From NCBI RefSeq assembly GCF_001403795.1, contig NZ_CXSU01000012.1, positions 1,118,471 to 1,182,470 of the forward strand: a DNA stretch of 64,000 nucleotides. Reading direction: 5' to 3'. Under the pieces are notes generated by a model. That model was not told the origin of the DNA. It made no database searches and saw only the letters and a program-made list of their open reading frames with translations. Position numbers and translations under genes: made by a program. Of the stretch, positions 46,108 through 53,988 are shown one piece after another (within the stretch, counting starts at the first letter, position 1; the number at the start of each line of letters is the position of its first letter). This DNA comes from Jannaschia donghaensis (GTDB lineage Bacteria; Pseudomonadota; Alphaproteobacteria; Rhodobacterales; Rhodobacteraceae).

Positions 46108-46129
46108 CGGCCGCCCCTTGGGGCGGTCG
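46108..46129. terminator. Hairpin between convergent genes
   Basis: Stem CGGCCGCCCC/GGGGCGGTCG around a TT loop, with one G-U pair. It sits in the 57 bp between the small membrane protein and the convergent nucleotidyltransferase gene. T-runs on either side are short (TTTG on plus; GTTTTTG on minus 8 bases away), so it may stop both transcripts weakly. Confidence 0.5.
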
Positions 46130-46143
46130 TTTGCGTTTGTGGG

Positions 46144-46950
46144 TCAGGCCAAGTCGTAGGGGCGGGTCAGGTCGAGCGTTTTGCCCAGTCGCGCCCATGT
46201 CACCGCCTCGAACCGGTCGGGCCAATCTGCGCCGATGGCCATCGCCCGCCGCCGTGCACGCGGCAGATAAGCGGCGGCATAGGCCAGATGCGCGGCGATC
46301 ATCGCCTCGTGATCGGCGATTGCGGGCGGCAGTCCGGTCAGTTCGGCCCGCTGCTCCGGTGTCAGCAGCCGGTTCAGCGACAGCACGCCACCCCGGTCGG
46401 GCACCCCCGTCTCCTCGATCATGAGATCGACAAGCAGGTTGCGCAGGTGGAAGACGCCCAGCACGCCGTTGATGTATTCCCCGCGCCCCGCTGCCAGCGG
46501 CAGAAGACCCAAGATGCGAATGAACTCCTCCACCTGACGGCGAAACCCCGTCGGGTTCGCGGCCGCCGGCGGAAGCCTCTCGGGCAATGTGTCGTAGAGC
46601 CCGTCATGGTCGAACAACGGTTTCAGCCGCGCGCGGGACTGGCCCCGCATTTGATCGGGCTTCAGCATGACGACATCGGTCCGCGTCCAGTCGGCGGTGA
46701 TCGCGTTGATCAGGACGGGCACGTTCGTGCGGTCCCACCACAGGACGATCTCTCCGGTCCGCGCGACCGCCTTGCGCCAAAGGTCGGCGGTTGCATCGCT
46801 CGCCCCCTCTTCCGCGACCAGCAGGAAGTCGATGTCGCTGAAGGCGTCCTGCGTGCCCATGCCGTAGCTGCCACTCAGGAACAGGGCGCGCAGGCCCAGC
46901 ACGTCGCGGGTGGCAGCGACGATCGTGGCGATGGTCTTGTCATGGGTCAT
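46144..46950 (-). CDS. Nucleotidyltransferase-domain protein
   Basis: A 268-residue protein with an N-terminal Pol-beta-type nucleotidyltransferase motif LFLSGSYGMGTQDAFSDIDF (GS-x9-DxD). The rest is helical, with FHLRNLLVDLMIEETG. Such proteins include aminoglycoside adenylyltransferases and toxin/antitoxin MNT types; the substrate is not known. ATG 46950 is chosen as GGAG lies 8 bases before it; a GTG three codons upstream is an alternative. Confidence 0.8.
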   Translation of the reverse strand: MTHDKTIATIVAATRDVLGLRALFLSGSYGMGTQDAFSDIDFLLVAEEGASDATADLWRKAVARTGEIVLWWDRTNVPVLINAITADWTRTDVVMLKPDQMRGQSRARLKPLFDHDGLYDTLPERLPPAAANPTGFRRQVEEFIRILGLLPLAAGRGEYINGVLGVFHLRNLLVDLMIEETGVPDRGGVLSLNRLLTPEQRAELTGLPPAIADHEAMIAAHLAYAAAYLPRARRRAMAIGADWPDRFEAVTWARLGKTLDLTRPYDLA

Positions 46951-46997
46951 GGCGTCCACTCCGGTATCCGAAACCTATGCCGACATCCCGGAACGCG

Positions 46998-47023
46998 AAA
47001 GGGCCGCCCCCTAGGACGGCCCC
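46998..47023 (-). terminator. Terminator after the first cyclophilin gene
   Basis: Minus-strand stem GGGCCGTCC, loop TAGG, GGGCGGCCC followed by TTTCG, 24 bp after the stop of the periplasmic cyclophilin gene. One G-T pair is present. It separates this gene from the nucleotidyltransferase gene. Confidence 0.6.
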
Positions 47024-47046
47024 ATCTACCAAAACTATCGGTTCGA

Positions 47047-47592
47047 TCAGTCGATGACGCGCACGTCCGACATCACGTCCGGGTCCCCGACAACGGCGCC
47101 GTTGCTTCCTGCGCCGCGCTTGATGGCGTCGACGACATCCTGTCCGCCGGTCACGCGTCCGACGACGGTGTATTGCCCGTCCAGATGCGGGGCCGGGGCG
47201 AACATGATGAAGAACTGGCTGTTGGCCGAATTCGGGTCGGACGACCGGGCCATGCCGACCACGCCTTCCTCGAACGACACGTCCGAGAATTCGGCCGGAA
47301 GGTCGGGCCGATCGCTGGACCCGGTGCCCGCCAGCGACATGTCCCCGCCGGGGCGTCCATGCTGCACGTCGCCGGTCTGCGCCATGAAGCCGTCGATGAC
47401 GCGGTGGAACACCACGCCGTCGTAGGCCCCAGATTCGGCCAGCGCGGTGATCTGCGCGACATGCGCCGGGGCCACGTCTTCCAGAAGGTCGATCGTGATC
47501 GTGCCGTCAGCTTCGCCGGACACGTCGATTTCAAGACCCGTGGCACCGGCGGCGACGGTCGTCATCAAAAGGGCGGCAAGGGCATTACGCAT
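47047..47592 (-). CDS. Periplasmic cyclophilin-type peptidyl-prolyl isomerase
   Basis: A 181-residue cyclophilin with a signal peptide (MRNALAALLMTTVAAGATG). Motifs: YDGVVFHRVIDGFMAQTGD, NSANSQFFIMF and GQYTVVGRVTGGQD. It speeds prolyl isomerisation of exported proteins. Its start overlaps the 3' end of the cytoplasmic cyclophilin gene by 8 bp. The pair looks like a tandem duplication in which one copy gained a signal peptide. Confidence 0.93.
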   Translation of the reverse strand: MRNALAALLMTTVAAGATGLEIDVSGEADGTITIDLLEDVAPAHVAQITALAESGAYDGVVFHRVIDGFMAQTGDVQHGRPGGDMSLAGTGSSDRPDLPAEFSDVSFEEGVVGMARSSDPNSANSQFFIMFAPAPHLDGQYTVVGRVTGGQDVVDAIKRGAGSNGAVVGDPDVMSDVRVID

Positions 47593-48085
47593 CAGCGGCC
47601 ACCTTGACGGAAATCATCTTGTCGGGGTTTGCGGGCGGCTCTCCTCGGGCGATCTTGTCGACGTGGTCCATACCCTCGATTACGCGGCCATAGACGGTGT
47701 ATTGCCGGTTCAAAAAATGGTTGTCGCCGAAGTTGATGAAGAACTGGCTGTTGGCCGAATCCGGGTTGGCCGACCGGGCCGCGCCCAGCGTTCCGCGGTC
47801 GTGGGGCACGCCGGAAAACTCCGCCTTGAGGTCGGGCTTGTCGCTGCCGCCTGTGCCGGCGCGGGACGTGTTGCCACCCTCCTTGCCGTGCTCCACGTCG
47901 CCGGTCTGCGCCATGAAGCCGTCGATGACGCGGTGAAAGACCACGCCGTCATAGGCCCCTGCGCGGGCCAGTTCCTTCATCCGCTCGCAATGGCCGGGGG
48001 CCACGTCGGGCAGCAATTCGATGTGGACGGGGCCGTCCTTCAACTCGACGATGATGGTGTTCTCGGGGTCTTTGATATCGGCCAT
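47585..48085 (-). CDS. ppiB: Cytoplasmic cyclophilin-type peptidyl-prolyl isomerase
   Basis: A 166-residue cyclophilin without signal peptide. Motifs: YDGVVFHRVIDGFMAQTGD (identical in the next gene), NSANSQFFINF and NRQYTVYGRVIEGMD. A general foldase in the cytoplasm. First gene of the two-gene unit; the following copy overlaps by 8 bp. Confidence 0.94.
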   Translation of the reverse strand: MADIKDPENTIIVELKDGPVHIELLPDVAPGHCERMKELARAGAYDGVVFHRVIDGFMAQTGDVEHGKEGGNTSRAGTGGSDKPDLKAEFSGVPHDRGTLGAARSANPDSANSQFFINFGDNHFLNRQYTVYGRVIEGMDHVDKIARGEPPANPDKMISVKVAADA

Positions 48086-48174
48086 GGGGCGTCCTCGTGT
48101 TTCGTATCGGAGTCAGAGCTAGGGCATCGGGGGACGAAGGGAAACCGCAATGCGTCCCGTCGCGCCCGGTGGGC

Positions 48175-48888
48175 CTAGACCGGCTTGCCTGCGGTGTCGT
48201 GCAGTTGTTGGATCGTGCCGGCGTCAAGGCGCAGGGCACGGGCGAAATCGGACAGAAACTGTTTTTCCGCCGGATGATCGGGGTCGATTGCGGTCAGCGC
48301 GGCGGCATAGACCTGCGCCTCGGATCCGATGGGCACATCGCGGGCCAGACCGTTGGGATCCAGCGGCTCGTTCAGCGCGTCCTCGATGGCGCGCCGGTCC
48401 TGCGCGGATTCCGCGTCGCCCATGATGTCGTGCAGGGCGGCGCGCTCCTCGTCGTCGATTTCGCCGTCGGCGCGTACCGCCTGACCGATGGCGCGGATCA
48501 TCGCGGCGGCCGTCGCCTCGTCCGCAGGGCCGGCTTCGGCCTGCGCCATCTGTTCGTGTTGATCACGGCCCGCCATCGCGGTGCCGCCGGCCATTGCCGC
48601 CAGCCCGCCCAGAAGGCCACCCATTCCACCCATGGACGAACTGCCCGAGGTGCCGGACCCCGACAGGCCGCCCAGCATCGAGCCCAGACCGCCAGAGCCG
48701 CCCTGCGCGGTGGAGCCGGACACCAACCCGCCGAGCATTCCGGCCAGGCCGCCGCCCTTCGCCGAAGTGCCGCCCGACGACATTTTCTGCTTGAGGCCGG
48801 CCATGCCGCCCTGCCCTTTGAAAGCCTGGTAGCCCTTGGCCGCCGCGAAGGCCAAAGCCATCTTCATCGCCATACGCTTGAGTGACAT
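48175..48888 (-). CDS. DUF533 / TerB-like protein
   Basis: A 237-residue protein: a Gly/Ser/Met-rich low-complexity N-terminal half (residues about 20-105, many GGLGGM-type repeats), then a TerB-like helical domain (AMIRAIGQAVRADGEIDDEE, then IDPDHPAEKQFLSDFARAL). This is the DUF533 (YebE-like) architecture. Function is unknown; TerB relatives bind metal and membranes. GGAGG lies 6 bp before ATG 48888. Confidence 0.85.
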   Translation of the reverse strand: MSLKRMAMKMALAFAAAKGYQAFKGQGGMAGLKQKMSSGGTSAKGGGLAGMLGGLVSGSTAQGGSGGLGSMLGGLSGSGTSGSSSMGGMGGLLGGLAAMAGGTAMAGRDQHEQMAQAEAGPADEATAAAMIRAIGQAVRADGEIDDEERAALHDIMGDAESAQDRRAIEDALNEPLDPNGLARDVPIGSEAQVYAAALTAIDPDHPAEKQFLSDFARALRLDAGTIQQLHDTAGKPV

Positions 48889-48983
48889 GGTCATCCTCCG
48901 GGTGTGTTCGGAAGACAAGATAGGGGCCGTGGCGCGGGTTCCAAGCATACACACCCTGCGGCCCGCGAAAGTTCGCCCGTGGG

Positions 48984-50096
48984 CTAGAGCGTCGCGGAAC
49001 GATCGGTTCCATCGCGTCGGCCGTCCGTATCGGCAAGAACGCGGACGCCATCCTCGTTGATGCTGGTGTCGATCGGGTTCTCCAGATCGACGGTGATGAG
49101 CGTCCCGGCGTCGGTCGTCACGACGTTTAGGTCCGCACCGAGTTGCGCGACGAGGCCCTGGACGATCTGCGCGCCAAGGTTGCCCGACTTGGGCCAGTCG
49201 CTGTCGCCCATGCCCATGCCGTCGTCGGCAATGATAAGACGGACGCGGTCACCGCCATGTTGCTTGAGGCTGACGGTTACAAGGCCTTCGGCGCGGTTGC
49301 CGAACGCATGTTGAAAGGTGTTCGACAACACCTCGGAGATCAGCAGACCCATGCGTCCGGCCTGATCGGAGCGCATGTAGACTGGGTCGGTGTCGATGGT
49401 CATCCGCACATCGCTGCGCCCATCGAGTGCGCCGACGGTCGCGGCGACCCGGCTGGCATAGCTGCCGGCCGAGACGACGTCGTAGTCGCGGTCGAAGCCC
49501 CCGCGCGGCGCATGTGTGAACTCTTCGTACAGAAGCGCCAGCGCCTCGACCCGGCGGGCGAGCGTGGACTTCTCGGGAAGCTCTCCCTTGCCCCGCGCTT
49601 CCAGCCGGATAAGCGAGGAGATCATCTGAAGGTGGTTTTTGACGCGGTGCTGCATTTCGCTGAGCTGCGCGTCGAAGTCGCGGGCGACGGACAGAACTTC
49701 CGGTTTGGCATCCGTCAGCGCGCTCTGAATTCCGACGAAGGCATAGATTTCGCCGTTATCGTTGAAGACCGGCGAGATCATCAGCCGGTTGCGAAACTTC
49801 GTTCCGTCGGCATGAACATTTTCGAGCGTCACGGTCGTCGCTTCGCGTGCTTCGATGGCGCGGGACATCTGGGCGACAGCGGCCGGATCGGTTCCCTCGC
49901 CCTGCATGAACCGGCAGTTGCGACCAACCGCGAAGCTGCTGGAATACCCCGAAAGCTCCTCGAACGCGCGGTTGACGTAGACAATCGGATTGTCCGGTCG
50001 GGTTGGGTCAGTCAACACCATCGACAAAGGCAAGTCGGCCAAAATGTCTTGACCCGCGCGCAGATATACTCCGGCATCGTGCTTCTGAATGGTCAT
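48984..50096 (-). CDS. LOV-domain blue-light histidine kinase (HisKA_2)
   Basis: A 370-residue cytoplasmic sensor kinase. Residues about 20-130 are a PAS/LOV domain with the photo-reactive Cys61 in VGRNCRFMQG, FMN-contacting Asn103 (FRNRLMISPV) and the flipping Gln124 (FVGIQ). A HisKA_2 dimerisation helix follows with His150 (SEMQHRVKNHLQMISSLI) and an HATPase domain (LLISEVLSNTFQHAFG, DDGMGMGD). LOV-HK proteins of this design respond to blue light in Brucella and Erythrobacter. ATG 50096 is chosen; upstream Mets are less likely. No response regulator is adjacent. Confidence 0.9.
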   Translation of the reverse strand: MTIQKHDAGVYLRAGQDILADLPLSMVLTDPTRPDNPIVYVNRAFEELSGYSSSFAVGRNCRFMQGEGTDPAAVAQMSRAIEAREATTVTLENVHADGTKFRNRLMISPVFNDNGEIYAFVGIQSALTDAKPEVLSVARDFDAQLSEMQHRVKNHLQMISSLIRLEARGKGELPEKSTLARRVEALALLYEEFTHAPRGGFDRDYDVVSAGSYASRVAATVGALDGRSDVRMTIDTDPVYMRSDQAGRMGLLISEVLSNTFQHAFGNRAEGLVTVSLKQHGGDRVRLIIADDGMGMGDSDWPKSGNLGAQIVQGLVAQLGADLNVVTTDAGTLITVDLENPIDTSINEDGVRVLADTDGRRDGTDRSATL

Positions 50097-50183
50097 GTTC
50101 GGTCGTCCCCGCAAGTCGGGTGAAATGACCATATTTGGCGCACCCACGACAAGTGGGTGCGACATTACGTATCGGAAGCACCC

Positions 50184-52541
50184 TCAGCCCGACGGCAGAA
50201 GGTTGGGAACTATGGTGACGATGGACGGGAACATCCACAGGATGGCCAGACCGATCACCTGGATCAGCACAAAGGGGATCACGCCCCGGTAAATGTGTCC
50301 GGTCGTGACCTGCTTGGGCGCGACGCCGCGCAGATAGAATAGCGCAAATCCGAAGGGCGGCGTCAGGAACGACGTCTGCAGGTTCACTGCGATCATGATC
50401 GTCACCCACTTGGGATCGAAGGTACCGCCATAGATGACGGGGCCGACAATGGGGATGACGATGTAGATGATCTCCAGGAAATCCAGGACGAAGCCCAGGA
50501 TGAATAGGACCAGCATCACGATCAGGAAGACCTTCAACTCGCTGTCGAAGCTTTGCAGGAACTGCTGGATGTAATGCTCCCCCCCGAAGGAGATGAGCAC
50601 CAGGTTCAGCAGCTGCGACCCAATCAGAATGGTGAAGACCATGGACGTGACCTTGGCCGTTTCACGCACGACAGGGGCCAGAACACCCGCGCGCAGCAGA
50701 ACCCAGGATGCGAACAACAGACCCAGAAACGCACCGTGAAACGCGGCCTGCGCGATAATCAGGGCGATCCAATCGGCGACGGTGGTCGTCGCCAGCCCCG
50801 TGCGCAGATCGAAGTTCACCCCGAAGAGGAGCATTACCACGATGGCGAGCGAGGCCAGCAGGATCGGCGCGCCCGAGCGTCCCTCCTCCTGCAGTTTGCG
50901 ATAGGCGGCCAGCATGATCGCGCCACCAGCCCCCAGGGCCGCGGCAGGCGTCGGGTTGGTGATACCGCCCAGGATGGACCCCAGGACGGCAACGATCAGG
51001 ACCAGCGGCGGAAACACCACGCGGATCAGGTCGTTCTGTGCCAGCCGCTTGAACGCGGGCCAGATGCCGACCAGCGTGATCGCCAGCGGCACGGCCATCA
51101 GCACGAAAGTCGTGCCCGACGACGTCGTGGGACCGATTAGCAGGATGTCGATGACGAAGGCCAATGCGACACCGGCCGCGCCGATCAGCAACGGGCGTTC
51201 GTCGGCCAGCGGGTTGATGCCGCGCGCCGCCGCCAGCACCATTCCCATACCGATGAACAGGACGCTGATGCCCGTGCCGATGGGGGCCGCTGTCGCGATC
51301 GCCAGGTTGCGCGACTCGATCAACTCCTCGGCCGTCAGTTCGCGGGCCAGAAGGTTGCCGCCCGAAGCGTCGATGGCCGCCTGCTGCGCGACGGCGATTT
51401 CCCACATATTCTGTCCGTGCAATTCGATCATCGCGGCCTGACAGGCCTCGGACACGTTGGTGCGCAGGATAGAGGTCTCGCCCGCCTCGGAATAGGCGCT
51501 GACCGCGACGCCCTGTCCGCCGATTACGCCGAACTGACCCAGAACGATGGCACCGACGATCAGGGCGACGGGCACGGCCAGAAACCAGATCAGCGCGTCG
51601 CGCTTGGTGGTGGTCGATACGGTGGCATCGTCGAATTGCACCGCCGGGGCCTTGGCCGGGTTCAGAAGGGCGAAGCCGAAGGCATAGGCACCATAAAGGA
51701 AAGCAAGGAAGATGCCCGGAAGAAGGGCCGCCTGGAACAATGTGCCGACCGACACGACGGCGGGCTGTCCCAGATACGTCAACGCGTCAGAACACCCGAC
51801 GGCGGCGGCACGTTGTTCCTGCGCGGTCGAATAGATGTCGCCCGCCAGCGTGCCCAGAAGGACGATCACGATGGACGGCGGAATGATCTGCCCCAAGGTT
51901 CCGCTTGCGGCGATGACGCCGGTCGCCAGTTCGGGCGAATAGCCGTTGCGCAGCATCGTGGGCAGGGCCAGCAGGCCCATGGTCACCACAGTCGCCCCCA
52001 CGATCCCCGTCGAGGCGGCAAGGAACGCGCCCACGATCACGATGCTGACGGCAAGACCGCCCGGCAGCGGGCCGAAGACCTTGGCCATCGTCGTCAACAG
52101 GTCGTTGGCGATCTTGGAGCGTTCCAGCGTAATGCCCATCATCACGAACATGAGGACGGCGAGCAGCGTCTCGATCGAGGCACCGGCGATCACCCGTTCG
52201 TTCATCCGGTTGACGATGAAGCCGATGTTGCGGTCCAGCGCGGTTTCCCAGCCTTGCGGGAACAGCGGCTCCTCGATCCGTGGAAGTTCGGGGAAGCGGA
52301 AGGTCGATATGCTTTCGCGCGCGATGCCTTCCGCAATCAGGGCCGCGTATTCCACCGATCCGGTGTCGATGGCCTGGTGGATCAGGATGCCCCCACTGTC
52401 GAGCGCGGCGATGATCGCAAAGCTGATCGTACCGGCCCCCGCGATGGCGAAGGCGACCGGGAAGCCGGACATGATCCCGCCGAAGAGGCAGAGGAAGACG
52501 ATGATCAGGCCGATTTCGACCCCGTCCAATCCGAATAGCAT
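50184..52541 (-). CDS. dctM: TRAP transporter large permease, long form (DctM)
   Basis: A 785-residue integral membrane protein, nearly twice the common DctM length of about 430. The DctM signature elements are present at both ends (GLIIVFLCLFGGIMSGFPVA; LAVSIVIVGAFLAASTGIVG; AVNLQTSFLTPPFGFALFYL), with two large insertions: about 60 polar residues after helix 2 and about 270 residues in the middle with several extra helices. Long forms like this are known in roseobacters. It works with DctQ and DctP to import an organic acid using an ion gradient. Confidence 0.9.
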   Translation of the reverse strand: MLFGLDGVEIGLIIVFLCLFGGIMSGFPVAFAIAGAGTISFAIIAALDSGGILIHQAIDTGSVEYAALIAEGIARESISTFRFPELPRIEEPLFPQGWETALDRNIGFIVNRMNERVIAGASIETLLAVLMFVMMGITLERSKIANDLLTTMAKVFGPLPGGLAVSIVIVGAFLAASTGIVGATVVTMGLLALPTMLRNGYSPELATGVIAASGTLGQIIPPSIVIVLLGTLAGDIYSTAQEQRAAAVGCSDALTYLGQPAVVSVGTLFQAALLPGIFLAFLYGAYAFGFALLNPAKAPAVQFDDATVSTTTKRDALIWFLAVPVALIVGAIVLGQFGVIGGQGVAVSAYSEAGETSILRTNVSEACQAAMIELHGQNMWEIAVAQQAAIDASGGNLLARELTAEELIESRNLAIATAAPIGTGISVLFIGMGMVLAAARGINPLADERPLLIGAAGVALAFVIDILLIGPTTSSGTTFVLMAVPLAITLVGIWPAFKRLAQNDLIRVVFPPLVLIVAVLGSILGGITNPTPAAALGAGGAIMLAAYRKLQEEGRSGAPILLASLAIVVMLLFGVNFDLRTGLATTTVADWIALIIAQAAFHGAFLGLLFASWVLLRAGVLAPVVRETAKVTSMVFTILIGSQLLNLVLISFGGEHYIQQFLQSFDSELKVFLIVMLVLFILGFVLDFLEIIYIVIPIVGPVIYGGTFDPKWVTIMIAVNLQTSFLTPPFGFALFYLRGVAPKQVTTGHIYRGVIPFVLIQVIGLAILWMFPSIVTIVPNLLPSG

Positions 52542-52622
52542 TGCTTCGTCCCCCTGCGCCCTCGACGGGCCCTTGTGTTCGTTCAGCCCCGCCTCCTTGC
52601 GTGCGGTGCGGCTGTCATCTCG

Positions 52623-52793
52623 TCAGTCCGGGCAGACCCGGTGTTCCTGCATCGGCTCCGCCCCGGTGAAGACACGCACGACCTCCCGGCCGTCGGCATA
52701 GGTCCCGCAGTCGGACGGATCGGCCGCATAAAGGGCCAGGCCCTCCGCTCGGGCCAGTCCGGTCGTCAACAGTAGGCAGAGCAACGCGCGCAT
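52623..52793 (-). CDS. Small secreted protein in the TRAP operon (56 aa)
   Basis: A 56-residue protein with a signal peptide (MRALLCLLLTTGLARAEG) and a short mature part with two cysteines (DPSDCGTYADGREVVRVF ... RVCPD) that could form one disulfide. Its ATG overlaps the dctQ stop (TGATG) and dctM follows 81 bp later, so it belongs to the operon. It is too short for most gene finders. Function unknown; a periplasmic accessory of the transporter is a guess. Confidence 0.65.
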   Translation of the reverse strand: MRALLCLLLTTGLARAEGLALYAADPSDCGTYADGREVVRVFTGAEPMQEHRVCPD

Positions 52794-53815
52794 CAGTGGA
52801 TCTCGGCCACGCGCTGCGCATCTTCGTCGCCCAGGATGTCGCGGTCGAGATAGCGGTTCGCGCTCAACTCCCCTTCCCGCGCTTCCAGCCAACTGCGCCA
52901 GAAGAACACGCAGGCCTGCGCGAAGGCCGTGGCCACGAACAGCAGGATCAGGATCTTGAACAGGAAATATGCGTCGAACCCATTGGGACTGAACCCGATG
53001 GTCTCCACGTTCCAGCGCATGGCGCGGGATTTCAGCAAAAGACGGTCCAGCGTGTCGGAGGCGGAGGTCGCAGGCGTGATCAGGCTGCGCCACAGGAAGA
53101 ACCAGCTGTAGAGCCAGATCAGGATCAGCGCGGGCATCATGAAGATGATCGACCCGACCATATCGATGATCCGCTTGGTGCGGTGCCGGACGGCGGAATA
53201 GACCAGATCGACACGCACGTGCCCGCCCTGGATGAACGTCCACGCGACGCACAGACAGACGATGATCGCATTCCAGAGCTTCAGTTCTTCGGAATACCAG
53301 CTCAGATCGCGGGTGAAGACGCTGCCGAACGGTCCGACGCTGATTTCCGAGACCCGGAAGATGCGTTGCAGGAACACGATCAGGATCTGCTGCATCACCA
53401 TGAAGAACCCGGCCCATGCCGCGATCCGGCCGGTCCAGTTCAGCACGAATTCCGATCCGCGCACGAGGCCCCAGCCGAACCGGTTCGACAGGCCAACGGC
53501 GACCGTCAGCCCCATGAGCACGGTGAAGATGACGAAGAACAACTCCTCGCTCGCCCCGTAATAGACGAAGCGCATGACCGCATCGGCGTTGGACCAATCG
53601 AGCCACATGCCGGGATGCGTGACAGCGTAGATGACGTTGTAGATCGCTTCGAGGACGTTGCCGATCAGATAACCGATCGCGCCCAGAATGGTGGACAAGA
53701 CGCCTGCGGCTTCCGCCTCGGTGCCTTCGGGCACGGGCGCATTGCCTTGAAGCCGTTCCAGAAACGCCTGCAAACCGTTTTCATACGGCCAGAGCGGTGC
53801 GGTTTCGTCTTCCAT
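52793..53815 (-). CDS. dctQ: TRAP transporter small permease (DctQ)
   Basis: A 340-residue small permease, longer than the usual 160-220. It has about six helices with the DctQ core in the middle (VFLQRIFRVSEISVGPFG, WNAIIVCLCVAWTFIQGGHV, VDLVYSAVRHRTKRIIDM). The long N-terminus and extra C-terminal helices match the long DctM partner. It overlaps the small secreted-protein gene downstream. Confidence 0.88.
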   Translation of the reverse strand: MEDETAPLWPYENGLQAFLERLQGNAPVPEGTEAEAAGVLSTILGAIGYLIGNVLEAIYNVIYAVTHPGMWLDWSNADAVMRFVYYGASEELFFVIFTVLMGLTVAVGLSNRFGWGLVRGSEFVLNWTGRIAAWAGFFMVMQQILIVFLQRIFRVSEISVGPFGSVFTRDLSWYSEELKLWNAIIVCLCVAWTFIQGGHVRVDLVYSAVRHRTKRIIDMVGSIIFMMPALILIWLYSWFFLWRSLITPATSASDTLDRLLLKSRAMRWNVETIGFSPNGFDAYFLFKILILLFVATAFAQACVFFWRSWLEAREGELSANRYLDRDILGDEDAQRVAEIH

Positions 53816-53860
53816 GAAGTCCCCCCGGTGTCGCGGCCCGTCGCGGGGCTGCGGGGTGAC

Positions 53861-53981
53861 CCGACCGGCGCCGTGCCGGTCGGATCGGGATCAAAGATAT
53901 CGGAGGCGCGGCATCCCAAGCTGGAACCGCCGACCCTCCGTCGGGATCGTCGGCGGGCGGTCCAAGCCGGGACCGCCCGCC
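53861..53981. repeat. Two strong inverted repeats between dctP and dctQ
   Basis: 53952-53981: 11-bp stem GGCGGGCGGTC / GACCGCCCGCC with an 8-base loop, 7 bp after the dctP stop. 53861-53883: 9-bp stem CCGACCGGC / GCCGGTCGG with a 5-base loop. Neither has a T-run on the minus strand, so they look more like mRNA-stabilising or attenuating hairpins than full terminators. They fit the need for more binding protein than permease. Confidence 0.6.
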
Positions 53982-53988
53982 AGACGGA

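Noticed and set aside
48600-48800. GC-rich repetitive stretch as a possible mobile or repeat sequence
   Set aside because: It encodes the Gly/Ser/Met-rich N-terminal half of the DUF533 protein, a known feature of this family.
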